Assembly: GCA_028871235.1 (NCBI GenBank)
Contig: JAGWNO010000001.1
Coordinates: forward strand, 1-43,018
Direction of reading: 5' to 3'
Length of the DNA stretch: 43,018 nucleotides
From: Gammaproteobacteria bacterium
GTDB lineage: Bacteria; Pseudomonadota; Gammaproteobacteria; Natronospirales; REEB76
The translations under genes were made by a program, and so were the position numbers. The notes under the pieces are model-generated. The model did not search any database. It worked only from the letters and a program-made list of their open reading frames with translations, and had not been told where the DNA came from. Of this stretch, positions 35,478 to 43,018 are shown piece by piece. Position 1 is the first letter of the stretch, and the number at the start of each line of letters is the position of its first letter.

Positions 35478-36998
35478 ATGGTGGCATCAACCGAGACCAT
35501 GCCCGCCGGCCGGAAAATGCTGTTTGGCCATCCCATCGGGCTGTACACGCTGTTTTTCACCGAGATGTGGGAGCGCGCCAGCTACTACGGCAACCGCGCC
35601 CTGCTGGTGTTGTTCCTGGTGGATGCCATAAACAACCACCGCGGTGGCCTGGGGATCACCACCGAGAATGCCACCGCCATTTATGGCCTGTACACCGGAT
35701 GTGTATATCTCATGACGCTGGTGGGCGGCTGGGTGGCCGACCGGCTCCTCGGCCAGCAGCGCTCCGTCTGGTACGGCGGCATCTTCATCGCCCTCGGCAA
35801 CGCCATCCTCGCCATCCCCGCCGGCGGGCTGCCGCTGGTGTTCGTCGGCCTCACGGTCATCATCCTGGGCACCGGGCTGCTCAAGCCCAATGTCAGCGTC
35901 ATCGTCGGGCAACTGTATCCGGAGGGCGGGGTGAGTCGCGACTCCGGCTTCTCGATCTTCTACAGCGGCATCAACCTGGGCGCGTTCCTGGGGCCGATTT
36001 TCGCCAGCTATTTCGGTGAACGTTACAACTGGCATTACGGATTTCTGGTGGCCAGCATCGGCATGCTGCTGGGGCTTTTCCAATATCGCCTGATGCGGCC
36101 CTACCTGGGCGGCGCCGGACTGACCGCATACCACAGCGGCGATGCCTCCCGGGATGCGGTGGTGCGCCGTCGCGGCTGGCAGACCGTGGGCGGCGGCCTG
36201 CTGGCGTTGGTCGTCATCGCGTTCCTGCTGGATATCGGCGCACTGCGCTTTGACATCGTGTGGCTGGCCAGCGCCATCAGCGTGTTCATCTTCGCGCTGG
36301 CGGTGGCGTATTTCGCCTATGTGCTGAGGTTCGGTGGATTGGACGCGACGGAAAAGAAGCAGGTGGTCGTCATCTTCCTGCTGTTCCTGGGCGCCGCGGT
36401 ATTCTGGTCCGGTTTCGAGCAGGCCGGTTCATCGCTCAACATCTTCGCCGCGGATTACACGCGCCGCACGTTCTTCGGTTTCGAGATCCCGGCGGGCTGG
36501 TTCCAGATTATCAATCCGTGGTTCATCATCATTCTGGCGCCGGTGTTCGGCCACCTGTGGGTGGTGCTCGCCCGGCGCAACCTGAATCCGTCCGTGCCGT
36601 TGAAATTCGGATTGGGTCTGGTGCAGCTGGGACTGGGATTCCTGGTCATGGTGTTCGCCGCGAAGGTTGCGGTGACCGGCGACAAGGCCCTGCCCACCTG
36701 GCTCATCATCACCTACCTGCTGCATACCACCGCCGAACTGTGCCTGAGTCCTGTAGGGCTCAGTGCGGTCACCAAGCTGGCGCCGGCGCGTTACCTCAGC
36801 CAGATGATGGGGACCTGGTTCCTGGCGGATTCGCTCGGCAGCGTCATGGCGGGCCTGGCGGCGGGACGCTTCAACCCGCAGGACCTGCATGAGATGCCAA
36901 GGCTGTTCCTGCAGATCGTCTATATCACCGTGGGGGCCGGCATCCTGTTTTTCATATTCAGCAAACCGATGCGCAAGCTCATCGGCAACGTCCAGTGA
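35478..36998 (+). CDS. POT/PTR-family proton-dependent oligopeptide transporter
   Basis: 506 residues with 12 to 14 membrane helices. The signature 'FFTEMWERASYYGNRALLVLFLV' (the ExxER motif of helix 1 that couples protons) and 'FSIFYSGINLGAFLGPI' (PTR2 signature 2) are clear. It imports di- and tripeptides with protons across the inner membrane. ATG at 35478, GTG at 35481 and ATG at 35499 are possible starts; GAGG at 35471-35474 fits the GTG best. With the iminopeptidase, S9 and M28 peptidases, the window is well supplied for peptide use, though these genes are not one operon. Confidence 0.95.
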   Translation: MVASTETMPAGRKMLFGHPIGLYTLFFTEMWERASYYGNRALLVLFLVDAINNHRGGLGITTENATAIYGLYTGCVYLMTLVGGWVADRLLGQQRSVWYGGIFIALGNAILAIPAGGLPLVFVGLTVIILGTGLLKPNVSVIVGQLYPEGGVSRDSGFSIFYSGINLGAFLGPIFASYFGERYNWHYGFLVASIGMLLGLFQYRLMRPYLGGAGLTAYHSGDASRDAVVRRRGWQTVGGGLLALVVIAFLLDIGALRFDIVWLASAISVFIFALAVAYFAYVLRFGGLDATEKKQVVVIFLLFLGAAVFWSGFEQAGSSLNIFAADYTRRTFFGFEIPAGWFQIINPWFIIILAPVFGHLWVVLARRNLNPSVPLKFGLGLVQLGLGFLVMVFAAKVAVTGDKALPTWLIITYLLHTTAELCLSPVGLSAVTKLAPARYLSQMMGTWFLADSLGSVMAGLAAGRFNPQDLHEMPRLFLQIVYITVGAGILFFIFSKPMRKLIGNVQ

Positions 36999-37307
36999 GC
37001 ATGGGGATGGCGTCATGAAACCGCGCGGCGCGGTTCTCAAACTAGAGAGACCTATTTATAAGCACCACGATTGATCTCCCGCAAGTCGCCTCAAGGCCGT
37101 GCTTCCCACCTGCCCGCTGTTACCACCATCCGCGAAGCACCGCCGGGTGAATGGGGGGTGTTGATACCCGTTGCGCTCATCTATGCATTGCCCTGCGTCG
37201 CTGTGCGGCGTGCGCGGCTGCGACAGTTGAGGGCTTGAAGAGTGTGGAATTGGGATTGACGATGAGCTGCGGATTTTACCGGACGCATGGGAACAAATCG
37301 GGCCGCG
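36999..37307. other. Intergenic region without a supported gene
   Basis: No frame here resembles a protein. It contains a 7-bp inverted repeat with a 3-nt loop (AACCGCG 37019-37025, CGCGGTT 37029-37035) shortly after the POT stop, without a T-run, and an AT-rich box ('CTATTTATAAGC' near 37051) that could be a promoter. I see nothing else. Confidence 0.5.
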
Positions 37308-37342
37308 TTGTTCACGCGGCGCGGGGCCGCCGCGTGTAGAAT
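37308..37342 (+). promoter_or_regulatory. Promoter region with perfect inverted repeat before the EamA gene
   Basis: CACGCGGCG (37313-37321) and CGCCGCGTG (37328-37336) are a perfect 9-bp inverted repeat with a 6-bp spacer, abutting a TAGAAT -10 (37337-37342). A TTGTTC -35-like box at 37308-37313 is 23 bp from the -10, too far for ordinary sigma-70 use. The repeat may be an operator or an activator site that realigns the promoter. Confidence 0.45.
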
Positions 37343-37378
37343 GAGCGCCCTTCCGGCCCACCCTGCCCAGGAATTTTC

Positions 37379-38308
37379 ATGAGCACCGACGCCCGCCACC
37401 GCCTGCAGCTGGTGGCGGCATTCGCAGTGGTGTACGTGGTGTGGGGTTCCACCTACCTCGGCATCCGCATCGGCGTACAGGACCTGCCCCCGGCGCTGCT
37501 GGCTGGCGTGCGCAACGCCATCGCCGGGCTGGTGCTGGCCATCATCGCCCGGTCGCGGGGTCAGCCGTTGCCGGTGAATCCGCGCGACTGGCTGCATGCT
37601 TGCGTGCTGGGCGTGCTGCTGGTGACCCTCGGTAACGGCTTGGTCACCTGGAGCGAGCAATGGGTGCAGTCCAATCAAGCGGCCCTGATCGCCACCACTT
37701 CGGCGCTGTGGATCGCCTGGTTCGGCACCTTCGGACCCAGGGGCCATGTGCTCACGCCGCGCGCCAAACTCGGGCTGGTGATCGGCTTCGCCGGCGCCTT
37801 GCTGATGCTGCTGCCGGGCCGGCATTTCTCCTTCGATCATTTCAATGCACAACTGGTGATCCTGTTCTCCACCCTGTGCTGGGGGCTGGGCGCCATTTAT
37901 GGACGCAGCGTCACAGTCGGTGTGCAGCCGCTCATGCAGTCCGCCATGATGCTGTTCACCGGCGGTACGCTGCTGGTGATCCTCGGCTGCGCGGACGGCG
38001 AGGCGGCGCACTGGCACTGGAGCGTGCGCGGTATCGGCGCGCTCGCCTACCTCACCGTGTTCGGTTCCTGCCTCGCTTATACCACCTACATGTGGCTGCT
38101 GCGGCACACCACTCCCGACAAGCTCGGCACCATCGCCTATGTGAACCCGGCCATCGCGCTGATCCTCGGCTGGCTGGTGCTGGGAGAACGGGTGGCGGGC
38201 GTGCGGCTGGTGGGGATGCTGGTGATACTGGTGGGCGTGATTCTCGTCACTACCCGCTTCGGTAAGCGCGTGAAGCTTCTGACGGTGCCTGAAAATGAAC
38301 AGAGCTAG
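37379..38308 (+). CDS. EamA-family (YedA-like) exporter
   Basis: 309 residues, ten membrane helices in two EamA repeats. 'VYVVWGSTYLGIRIGVQDLPPALLAG' opens the first repeat, 'TLGNGLVTWSEQWVQSNQAALIAT' is typical of YedA-type drug/metabolite exporters, and 'YTTYMWLLRHTTPDKLGTIAYVNPAIALILGW' closes the second. Substrate unknown. AGGAA precedes the ATG. It differs clearly from the EamA protein encoded at 20406-21335. Confidence 0.93.
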   Translation: MSTDARHRLQLVAAFAVVYVVWGSTYLGIRIGVQDLPPALLAGVRNAIAGLVLAIIARSRGQPLPVNPRDWLHACVLGVLLVTLGNGLVTWSEQWVQSNQAALIATTSALWIAWFGTFGPRGHVLTPRAKLGLVIGFAGALLMLLPGRHFSFDHFNAQLVILFSTLCWGLGAIYGRSVTVGVQPLMQSAMMLFTGGTLLVILGCADGEAAHWHWSVRGIGALAYLTVFGSCLAYTTYMWLLRHTTPDKLGTIAYVNPAIALILGWLVLGERVAGVRLVGMLVILVGVILVTTRFGKRVKLLTVPENEQS

Positions 38309-38342
38309 TTGCTGTCCTGGGCGCGCAGCGGTCAGCTCTGAA

Positions 38343-38429
38343 CCGGCTTGACCGGAATCCAGGAACGTCCGCGTAATCCCCCGCCTTTCCAGCGGGAGAG
38401 GGGCAGCCGCTGGCGGGGCGACGCCCCGC
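38343..38429. repeat. Cluster of short palindromes between convergent genes
   Basis: Between the EamA exporter (+) and the glycosyltransferase (-) lie CCGG-CTTGA-CCGG (38343-38355), CCCGC-CTTTCCA-GCGGG (38380-38396) and GCGGGGCG-A-CGCCCCGC (38413-38429). No T-run follows any of them. The first two resemble short palindromic repeats scattered between genes in proteobacterial genomes; whether they recur in this genome cannot be seen here. Confidence 0.4.
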
Positions 38430-38430
38430 G

Positions 38431-40011
38431 TCAATCGGTGTCAAACTGCTCCCACCAGCGCCACGGCCGGGGCTGCGGAGTCTGCGGCATCGGCATGGAA
38501 GCAGCGGGGGGCAGCACGCGGTAGAGCACCATCGGGTCTTCCGCTTTGACTTCCAGGACTTTCTCAAAATACGGCGACCCGGGCGGCGGCAGGAATTTCA
38601 TGCTGTCCGGCTCACCGCTGTCGGGCAGATATTTGGTGTTCACCAGTATGTAGTCGCCGGGCTTGATCCTGCCCGTATGGATTTCCTCGTACAGTTCGCG
38701 GCTGGAACGCACGTAGGCCATGGGCGCGCCCAGCACGTACAGCGTCATGGGCCGCGGCCATTGGAAGCTGACGATGGTGCCGGGGTGTTTGGCCACCACC
38801 GCCTTGATCTGTTCAAAACCGGCAAGCCCGCCGATCTTGGCGTCGTTGAATGGCAGCCAGAGAATCACCAGGATTCCAAACAGCGCGATGAATCCCGTGG
38901 CCCAACTTTGCAATACACGGCGAGCGATTGTCCGCCAGCGGTCAGCGAACAGAAAATTTAGGCTGCCGAGTGCCAGCAGTGCGAAAGCCGGCGCCGCCGG
39001 CAGGATGTATTTGCTCTGCTTGGAGGCGGAGACAGTGAAGAACAGCAGGGTGAACAGCGCCCACACCAACAGCACCCGCCAGCGAAACTCGCGGATGTGG
39101 CGCAAACCGTAATAAATCCCGAAGGGCAGCAGCAGCGACAGCGGGAACAGATCGCCCCAGAGGGTCTGGGCGTACATCCACCAGGGTTGCAGGTGATCGA
39201 AGCCCGAGACGAAACGGGTGAAATTCTGGTAGATCAGCACCGCGTACACGAATTTCCAGCCCACGGCGAAACCGGCGGCGATATACCAGGGCACGATGCC
39301 GAGGAGCGCGAGCGCCAGACCGCGCATGGGCGCCATGCGCCAGGCTTCACGGAATACCCAGGCGCAGCGCGCACCGAGGGTGCCGGTATCAGCCGCCAGC
39401 GGCGGCGTCCGCAGCAGCGCGGCGAGTATCACTTCAAGGCCCATGGCCGGAAGCGTGATGGCCATGCCCACCGGCCCCTTGGCGGCGGTGGCGAGCAGCA
39501 CGCCCAGCCACAATTCCCAGGGAAAGCCGCGGAATCTGGAATCGGTGCGCCAGCGCGCGAAGCCGCTGAAGGCGATGAGCGTGCCCAGGATCAGCAGACT
39601 GTCGGACTGGGCGGTGAAGAAGTTGTAGAGGACCGCCGGCAGCGCCGCGGCGGTGAGTGGCAGCAGCCAGCGCGGCCAGCCGGGCGACAGTTCACGCTGC
39701 AGACGGCCGAGCCACCACACCCACAGCAGGAAACCGATATAGCCCGGCAGGCGGATGGCGGCGGTGAGCGGCAGGCCGAGGAATGTGCCCAGCAGGCCCA
39801 GCCAGAAATACAGCGGCGGATATTCGATGTAGGGCACGCCGTTCTTGATGGGGATAAGCCATTCGCCGCGGGCCAGCATCTCGCGCACCGCTTCTGCGAA
39901 CCTCGGTTCCATGGACGGCACCGGCCCGTGGTTGAAGAGCGCCGCGCCGTAGATGCAGGCGAGCGCCAGCAGCAGCCAGTTGAGCGGATCAAGTTTCCTC
40001 AATAAATGCAT
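38431..40011 (-). CDS. ArnT-like glycosyltransferase, PMT/GT-39/83 type
   Basis: 526 residues with 10 to 12 membrane helices and a soluble C-terminal part from about residue 400. 'SMEPRFAEAVREMLARGEWLIPIKNGVPYIEYPPLYFW' is the conserved first periplasmic loop; the acidic residue before Arg is the catalytic position of this fold. Relatives move a sugar, such as 4-amino-4-deoxyarabinose or mannose, from a polyprenyl-phosphate carrier to lipid A or proteins. No carrier-lipid sugar genes lie nearby, so the sugar and acceptor are unknown. The start ATG is at 40011; a promoter box lies upstream. Confidence 0.9.
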   Translation of the reverse strand: MHLLRKLDPLNWLLLALACIYGAALFNHGPVPSMEPRFAEAVREMLARGEWLIPIKNGVPYIEYPPLYFWLGLLGTFLGLPLTAAIRLPGYIGFLLWVWWLGRLQRELSPGWPRWLLPLTAAALPAVLYNFFTAQSDSLLILGTLIAFSGFARWRTDSRFRGFPWELWLGVLLATAAKGPVGMAITLPAMGLEVILAALLRTPPLAADTGTLGARCAWVFREAWRMAPMRGLALALLGIVPWYIAAGFAVGWKFVYAVLIYQNFTRFVSGFDHLQPWWMYAQTLWGDLFPLSLLLPFGIYYGLRHIREFRWRVLLVWALFTLLFFTVSASKQSKYILPAAPAFALLALGSLNFLFADRWRTIARRVLQSWATGFIALFGILVILWLPFNDAKIGGLAGFEQIKAVVAKHPGTIVSFQWPRPMTLYVLGAPMAYVRSSRELYEEIHTGRIKPGDYILVNTKYLPDSGEPDSMKFLPPPGSPYFEKVLEVKAEDPMVLYRVLPPAASMPMPQTPQPRPWRWWEQFDTD

Positions 40012-40043
40012 GCAGACCGCCGGTTGCAGCCGGGACGGCGGCC

Positions 40044-40052
40044 ATCATAGCA
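40044..40052 (-). promoter_or_regulatory. Extended -10 promoter of the glycosyltransferase gene
   Basis: TGCTATGAT on the minus strand (TG-n-TATGAT) about 32 nt before the ATG at 40011, in the 74-bp gap shared with the divergent rlmJ gene. Confidence 0.45.
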
Positions 40053-40085
40053 AGTCTTTTTCATGCGATGATGCGGGCGGCAGCC

Positions 40086-40937
40086 ATGAATTACCGCCAT
40101 CAGTATCACGCCGGCAATTTCGCCGACATCATGAAACACACGGTACTGGCGGTGTTACTGGAGGCGCTCAACCGCAAGCCGGCGCCCTGGTGCTACTACG
40201 ACAGCCATGCGGGAGCCGGCGGTTACGATCTGCACAGCGATGCGGCAGTGAAGACCGGCGAAGCCGCCGGCGGCATCGGCTGCCTGTGGCGGTTGCAAGC
40301 GGAGATGTTGCCGCCGCCGCTGGCGCGCCTGCGTACCGTGGTGGCTGATTGCAATCCACAAGCGGACAGCAGCGCCATACCCCGTTTCTATCCCGGCTCA
40401 CCGTTGCTGGCCGCGGCATTCGCGCGCCCCGTTGATCGGCTGGTGCTGGCGGAACTGCATCCGCAGGATGCACAGCGGCTCAAGGCGCGTTTCCATTCCG
40501 ACCGCCGGGTGGCGGTGCACAGGCGCGACGGTTACGGGATGCTTACAGCGCTCATCCCGCCCGTCGAGCACCGCGGACTGGTGCTCATGGATCCGCCCTT
40601 CGAGAACGCCGATGAATTCACCCGGCTCGCGGAGGCGGCGGTTGCCGTTCACCGCCGCTGGCCCACGGGCATGTACGCTCTCTGGTATCCGGTCAAGGAG
40701 GAGGCCGCGGTGCGCCGCTTCCAGCGTGCCCTGAAAGAATCAGGGATCCGCCGCATCCTGCTGCTGGAATTCGGCATTGCGCCGGCGGATTCTCCCGGCC
40801 TGTCCGCCTGTGACATGGTCGTGGTGAACCCTCCATGGCGGAGCGACCACAGCTTTGCCGCAGCGCTGGATTTTCTCGCACAGGCGCTGGGGTCGCATCA
40901 GGGTCACAGCCGGGTTCGCTGGCTCACGGGGGAGTAA
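40086..40937 (+). CDS. rlmJ: 23S rRNA (adenine(2030)-N6)-methyltransferase RlmJ
   Basis: 283 residues (E. coli 280). The N-terminus MNYRHQYHAGNFADIMKH is the family signature, 'YYDSHAGAGGYDL' is the SAM-binding loop and MDPPF the catalytic motif of N6-adenine methyltransferases. The frame begins at an ATG at 40068, but the conserved N-terminus sets the start at 40086. It methylates A2030 of 23S rRNA. It stands alone. Confidence 0.95.
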   Translation: MNYRHQYHAGNFADIMKHTVLAVLLEALNRKPAPWCYYDSHAGAGGYDLHSDAAVKTGEAAGGIGCLWRLQAEMLPPPLARLRTVVADCNPQADSSAIPRFYPGSPLLAAAFARPVDRLVLAELHPQDAQRLKARFHSDRRVAVHRRDGYGMLTALIPPVEHRGLVLMDPPFENADEFTRLAEAAVAVHRRWPTGMYALWYPVKEEAAVRRFQRALKESGIRRILLLEFGIAPADSPGLSACDMVVVNPPWRSDHSFAAALDFLAQALGSHQGHSRVRWLTGE

Positions 40938-41013
40938 CCCCATGCACGCTCCGGCTGCTATGCGGCGGCCTGCCGCACGCCGGTGACGAGGATTACCTGG
41001 CGCCGGCAGCAGC

Positions 41014-41042
41014 TTGACAAGTGACTTTAAGTCACTTATAAA
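41014..41042 (+). promoter_or_regulatory. Consensus sigma-70 promoter of the TetR-SDR operon
   Basis: TTGACA (41014-41019), a 17-bp spacer, then TATAAA (41037-41042). This is the best promoter in the window. The spacer is almost wholly filled by the operator palindrome, so a bound repressor would block RNA polymerase directly. Confidence 0.82.
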
Positions 41043-41056
41043 TGACCAAAAGTCAT
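41019..41056 (+). promoter_or_regulatory. Two TetR-type operators, TGAC-N5-GTCA
   Basis: Operator 1 is a perfect 19-bp palindrome, AAGTGACTT-T-AAGTCACTT (41019-41037), between the -35 and -10. Operator 2 is ATGAC-CAAAA-GTCAT (41042-41056) over the transcription start. Both share TGAC-N5-GTCA, and their centres (41028 and 41049) are 21 bp apart, two helical turns. Position suggests that the TetR protein encoded 15 bp downstream represses its own operon. Confidence 0.75.
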
Positions 41057-41070
41057 CAAGGAAACGCAAA

Positions 41071-41739
41071 ATGGCCGTGATCAACCGGGCCATGACCGGG
41101 GCCCAGAAACAGGCGCGCCGGGCCGAGATACTCAAGGTCGCCATGGGGCGTTTCGCCTTGACCTCCTATGCGACGCTCAGCATGGCGGACATCGCCAGGC
41201 AGGCGGGCGTCGCCAAGGGCACCTTGTACCTCTATTTCCACAGCAAGGAAGAGATGTTCCTGGCCTTGTGCGAGGAGGAGCTGGCGGACTGGTTCGCGGC
41301 ACTGGATACAGCGCTCGAACAGCGGCGTGCTGACATGAGCATCGCGGGCCTGGTGCAACTGTTCGCCGAGTCCATCGCTACCCGGCCGTACCTGCTGCGC
41401 TTGCTGGCGATCCTGCACACCGTGCTGGAGCAGAACGTGGACCACGACACGGCGCTGCGCTTCAAGACCTTCCTCAGGGAACGGCTGTTGAAGACCGGTG
41501 CCCTGCTGGAGGGATATCTGCGCTTCCTGGCACCCGGTCAGGGTGTGGAAGTGCTGCTCAAGATCGATGCCCTGGTCATCGGTTTGCAGCACCTGGCCGA
41601 ACCCTCCGAAGTGATGCGTGCGGTGCTGGCGCAACCGGAAATGGCCATGTTCCGGGTGGATCTGCAGCAGCAGATGCTCGACACCATGAAAATCCTGCTC
41701 ATGGGTCTTGCCTACGAGGCCAAATACAAACAGGCATGA
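41071..41739 (+). CDS. TetR/AcrR-family transcriptional regulator
   Basis: 222 residues. The N-terminal helix-turn-helix is 'RAEILKVAMGRFALTSYATLSMADIARQAGVAKGTLYLYFHSKEEMFLA', here residues about 17-65, of typical TetR form (the A-x-x-A-G-V-x-x-G-T-x-Y-x-Y-F core). The C-terminal ligand domain is helical and unspecific, with 'YLRFLAPGQGVEVLLKIDALVIGLQHL'. The frame opens at 41014, but that point lies in the -35 box; the ATG at 41071 with AAGGA before it is the start. It overlaps the SDR gene by 4 nt (ATGA). Confidence 0.93.
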   Translation: MAVINRAMTGAQKQARRAEILKVAMGRFALTSYATLSMADIARQAGVAKGTLYLYFHSKEEMFLALCEEELADWFAALDTALEQRRADMSIAGLVQLFAESIATRPYLLRLLAILHTVLEQNVDHDTALRFKTFLRERLLKTGALLEGYLRFLAPGQGVEVLLKIDALVIGLQHLAEPSEVMRAVLAQPEMAMFRVDLQQQMLDTMKILLMGLAYEAKYKQA

Positions 41740-42530
41740 ACACGTATCCGCTGCGCGGCAGGACCGCACTCATCACCGGCGCTTCCAGCGGTCTCGGCGC
41801 CGAATTCGCCCGCCAGCTGGCGGCCATGGGCTGTCACCTGGTCCTGGTGGCGCGCCGCGAGGGACGCCTGCAGCAGCTCAGCCAGGAGATCGCCGCCCAG
41901 CACGATGTCCACGTGCACATCATGCCGCTGGATCTGGCTGTGGTGGATGCGCCGCAGACGCTGCATGAGCGCATCCGGGACGCCGGCCTGGCGGTGGATG
42001 TGCTCATCAACAATGCCGGTTTCGGTCTGTACGGCGAGCATGCGCATATCCCCTGGGAGCAGGAGCGGCAGATGCTGATGCTGGATATCGTGGCATTGAT
42101 GCAGCTCACCAAGCTGTTTCTCGGCGACATGCTGCAGCGCGATAAAGGCTACATCCTGCAGCTGAGCTCCATCGGCGCCTATCAACCATCACCCGCCTAT
42201 GCCGCCTACAGCGCCGCCAAGACCTGCGTGCTGTATTTCGGCGAAGCGCTCAATTACGAACTGCGCCGCAGCAACGTGAGCTGCACGGTGTTGTCGCCGG
42301 GGGTCACCGCCACGGAATTCCTGCAGGTATCCGGCCAGCAGCCCACGCGCTACCAGCGGCTGTTCATGATGCAGAGTCCGGAGGTGGTGCGCATAGGCCT
42401 CAATGCCATGCTCAGGCGCAAACCGAGCGTGGTCGCTGGGCGCGTGAATGCCTTCATGGTATGGAGCAACCGCTTCATACCACGGCGCTGGTCGGCGGCG
42501 CTGACCCATCGGCTCATGACCATGCAGTGA
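41736..42530 (+). CDS. Short-chain dehydrogenase/reductase
   Basis: 264 residues. TGASSGLG binds NAD(P), 'NNAGFG' holds the tetrad Asn, a Ser in 'LQLSSIGAY' and YSAAK give the catalytic Ser, Tyr and Lys. 'VLSPGVTATEF' is the usual region after the active site. It belongs to the DltE/YqjQ-like group of 'classical' SDRs, substrate unknown. Coupled to the TetR gene, so the regulator probably controls it, perhaps in response to a lipid or aldehyde substrate (inference). Confidence 0.92.
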   Translation: MNTYPLRGRTALITGASSGLGAEFARQLAAMGCHLVLVARREGRLQQLSQEIAAQHDVHVHIMPLDLAVVDAPQTLHERIRDAGLAVDVLINNAGFGLYGEHAHIPWEQERQMLMLDIVALMQLTKLFLGDMLQRDKGYILQLSSIGAYQPSPAYAAYSAAKTCVLYFGEALNYELRRSNVSCTVLSPGVTATEFLQVSGQQPTRYQRLFMMQSPEVVRIGLNAMLRRKPSVVAGRVNAFMVWSNRFIPRRWSAALTHRLMTMQ

Positions 42531-42567
42531 TGCGGAACTCGCGCGCAGGCATGCTCTGGACGGTCTT

Positions 42568-43018
42568 GTGAAACTGCTGGGGCCCGCCGACTACAGGATC
42601 ATGCCCTGGAAGAACGGCCGGGGGACGACCCGTGAGTTGGCGGTTTTCCCGGCAGATTCGGCGCTGAACGGCAAACCCTTTGCCTGGCGCGTGAGTATTG
42701 CCGACGTGGAAAGCGACTGCGAGTTCTCCCCATTTCCCGGCTACGACCGCAGCCTCATGCTCACGGAAGGGGCGGGTATGGAACTGGTGTTCGATGCCGC
42801 GCCGGCGGTGGTAATCCGGGATCGCTATGCGCCGGTGCGTTTGAGCGGCGACTGGCAGGCCCGCTGCCGGCTGCTGAACGGCGCGCTACGGGATTTCAAC
42901 GTGATGACGGCGCGGGCGCAGCTGTCGCACACCTGCGAGGCGGTGAGGCGGCACCCCCATGCGATCGCCTGGCAGCCGCGCTCCGAGACCCTGATGGTTT
43001 ACTGTTGCAAGGGCGCAG
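42568..43018 (+). CDS. HutD/Ves-family protein (partial, C-terminus beyond window)
   Basis: Translation from the GTG at 42568 gives 150 residues before the window ends. 'MPWKNGRGTTRELAVFP' and 'FAWRVSIADVESDCEFSPFPGYDRSLMLTEGAGMEL' are the signature of the HutD/Ves cupin family; about 40 residues should be missing. HutD is tied to histidine utilisation in Pseudomonas, Ves to cold stress in E. coli; the biochemical function is not settled. No ATG is in frame between the SDR stop and 42568. A 13-codon frame (42530-42571) ends on the GTG as GTGA and may couple translation, which is speculative. Confidence 0.88.
   Translation, partial: MKLLGPADYRIMPWKNGRGTTRELAVFPADSALNGKPFAWRVSIADVESDCEFSPFPGYDRSLMLTEGAGMELVFDAAPAVVIRDRYAPVRLSGDWQARCRLLNGALRDFNVMTARAQLSHTCEAVRRHPHAIAWQPRSETLMVYCCKGA

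Noticed and set aside
37181..38434. 417-codon minus-strand open frame
   Set aside because: Antisense to the EamA exporter; rich in His, Gln and Arg, as expected for a GC-bias shadow.

Overview
The window is ordinary, gene-dense chromosome from a GC-rich (low to mid 60s % by eye) gammaproteobacterium. The block cytochrome c4 / engB / small RNA / polA / lysA / lptM is the arrangement known from Pseudomonas and, in part, Escherichia. With RlmJ, NudC, TamAB and TatABC it points to Gammaproteobacteria; the sRNA type and probable leaderless genes hint at the Xanthomonadales side, but that is inference. I see no tRNA, rRNA, CRISPR, prophage or insertion sequence. Both edges cut a gene: cytochrome c4 on the left and a HutD-like protein on the right.

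Layout. 1-5.9 kb: cytochrome c4 (-), engB (+), a minus-strand sRNA whose terminator overlaps the 3' end of engB, then the lptM-lysA-polA operon (-). 5.9-12 kb: a membrane protein (+); a minus-strand cluster of SDR, TerC, a PP-loop ATPase and a thioesterase; a carboxylesterase (+); a secreted M28 peptidase (-). 12-22.3 kb: a tightly packed minus-strand operon nudC-eamA-NRDE/TANGO2-S9 peptidase-tamA-tamB, with most junctions overlapping by 1-4 nt. 22.3-27.5 kb: minus-strand genes for a HIT protein, cyclopropane fatty acid synthase, a 53-aa membrane protein, MAPEG, an M15 carboxypeptidase, a PEBP protein, a b-type cytochrome and small membrane proteins.

27.6-37 kb: uvrD and a LOG-family hydrolase (+), a DUF2007-like gene (-), a structured 350-bp intergenic region with a second sRNA-like terminator, proline iminopeptidase and dtd (+), a divergent HisA paralogue, tatABC and a POT peptide transporter. 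37-43 kb: an EamA exporter (+), an ArnT-like glycosyltransferase (-), rlmJ (+), a TetR regulator with a clear self-operator coupled to an SDR, and the partial HutD-like gene.

The most interesting material is non-coding. At 1317-1450 a minus-strand RNA downstream of polA, at the Spot 42/ErsA/sX13 position, folds into four stem-loops; three loops carry CUCCC, an anti-Shine-Dalgarno motif. A second minus-strand terminator with a C6 loop at 31165-31199 is preceded by the same UCACCUCC octamer, which matches the 16S rRNA 3' tail. Other points are an intact HisA-like protein with altered active-site loops beside tatABC, a lysA gene with no ordinary start codon after lptM, three genes with a -10 hexamer exactly 6 nt before the ATG, and a TetR operator pair spaced two helical turns apart.
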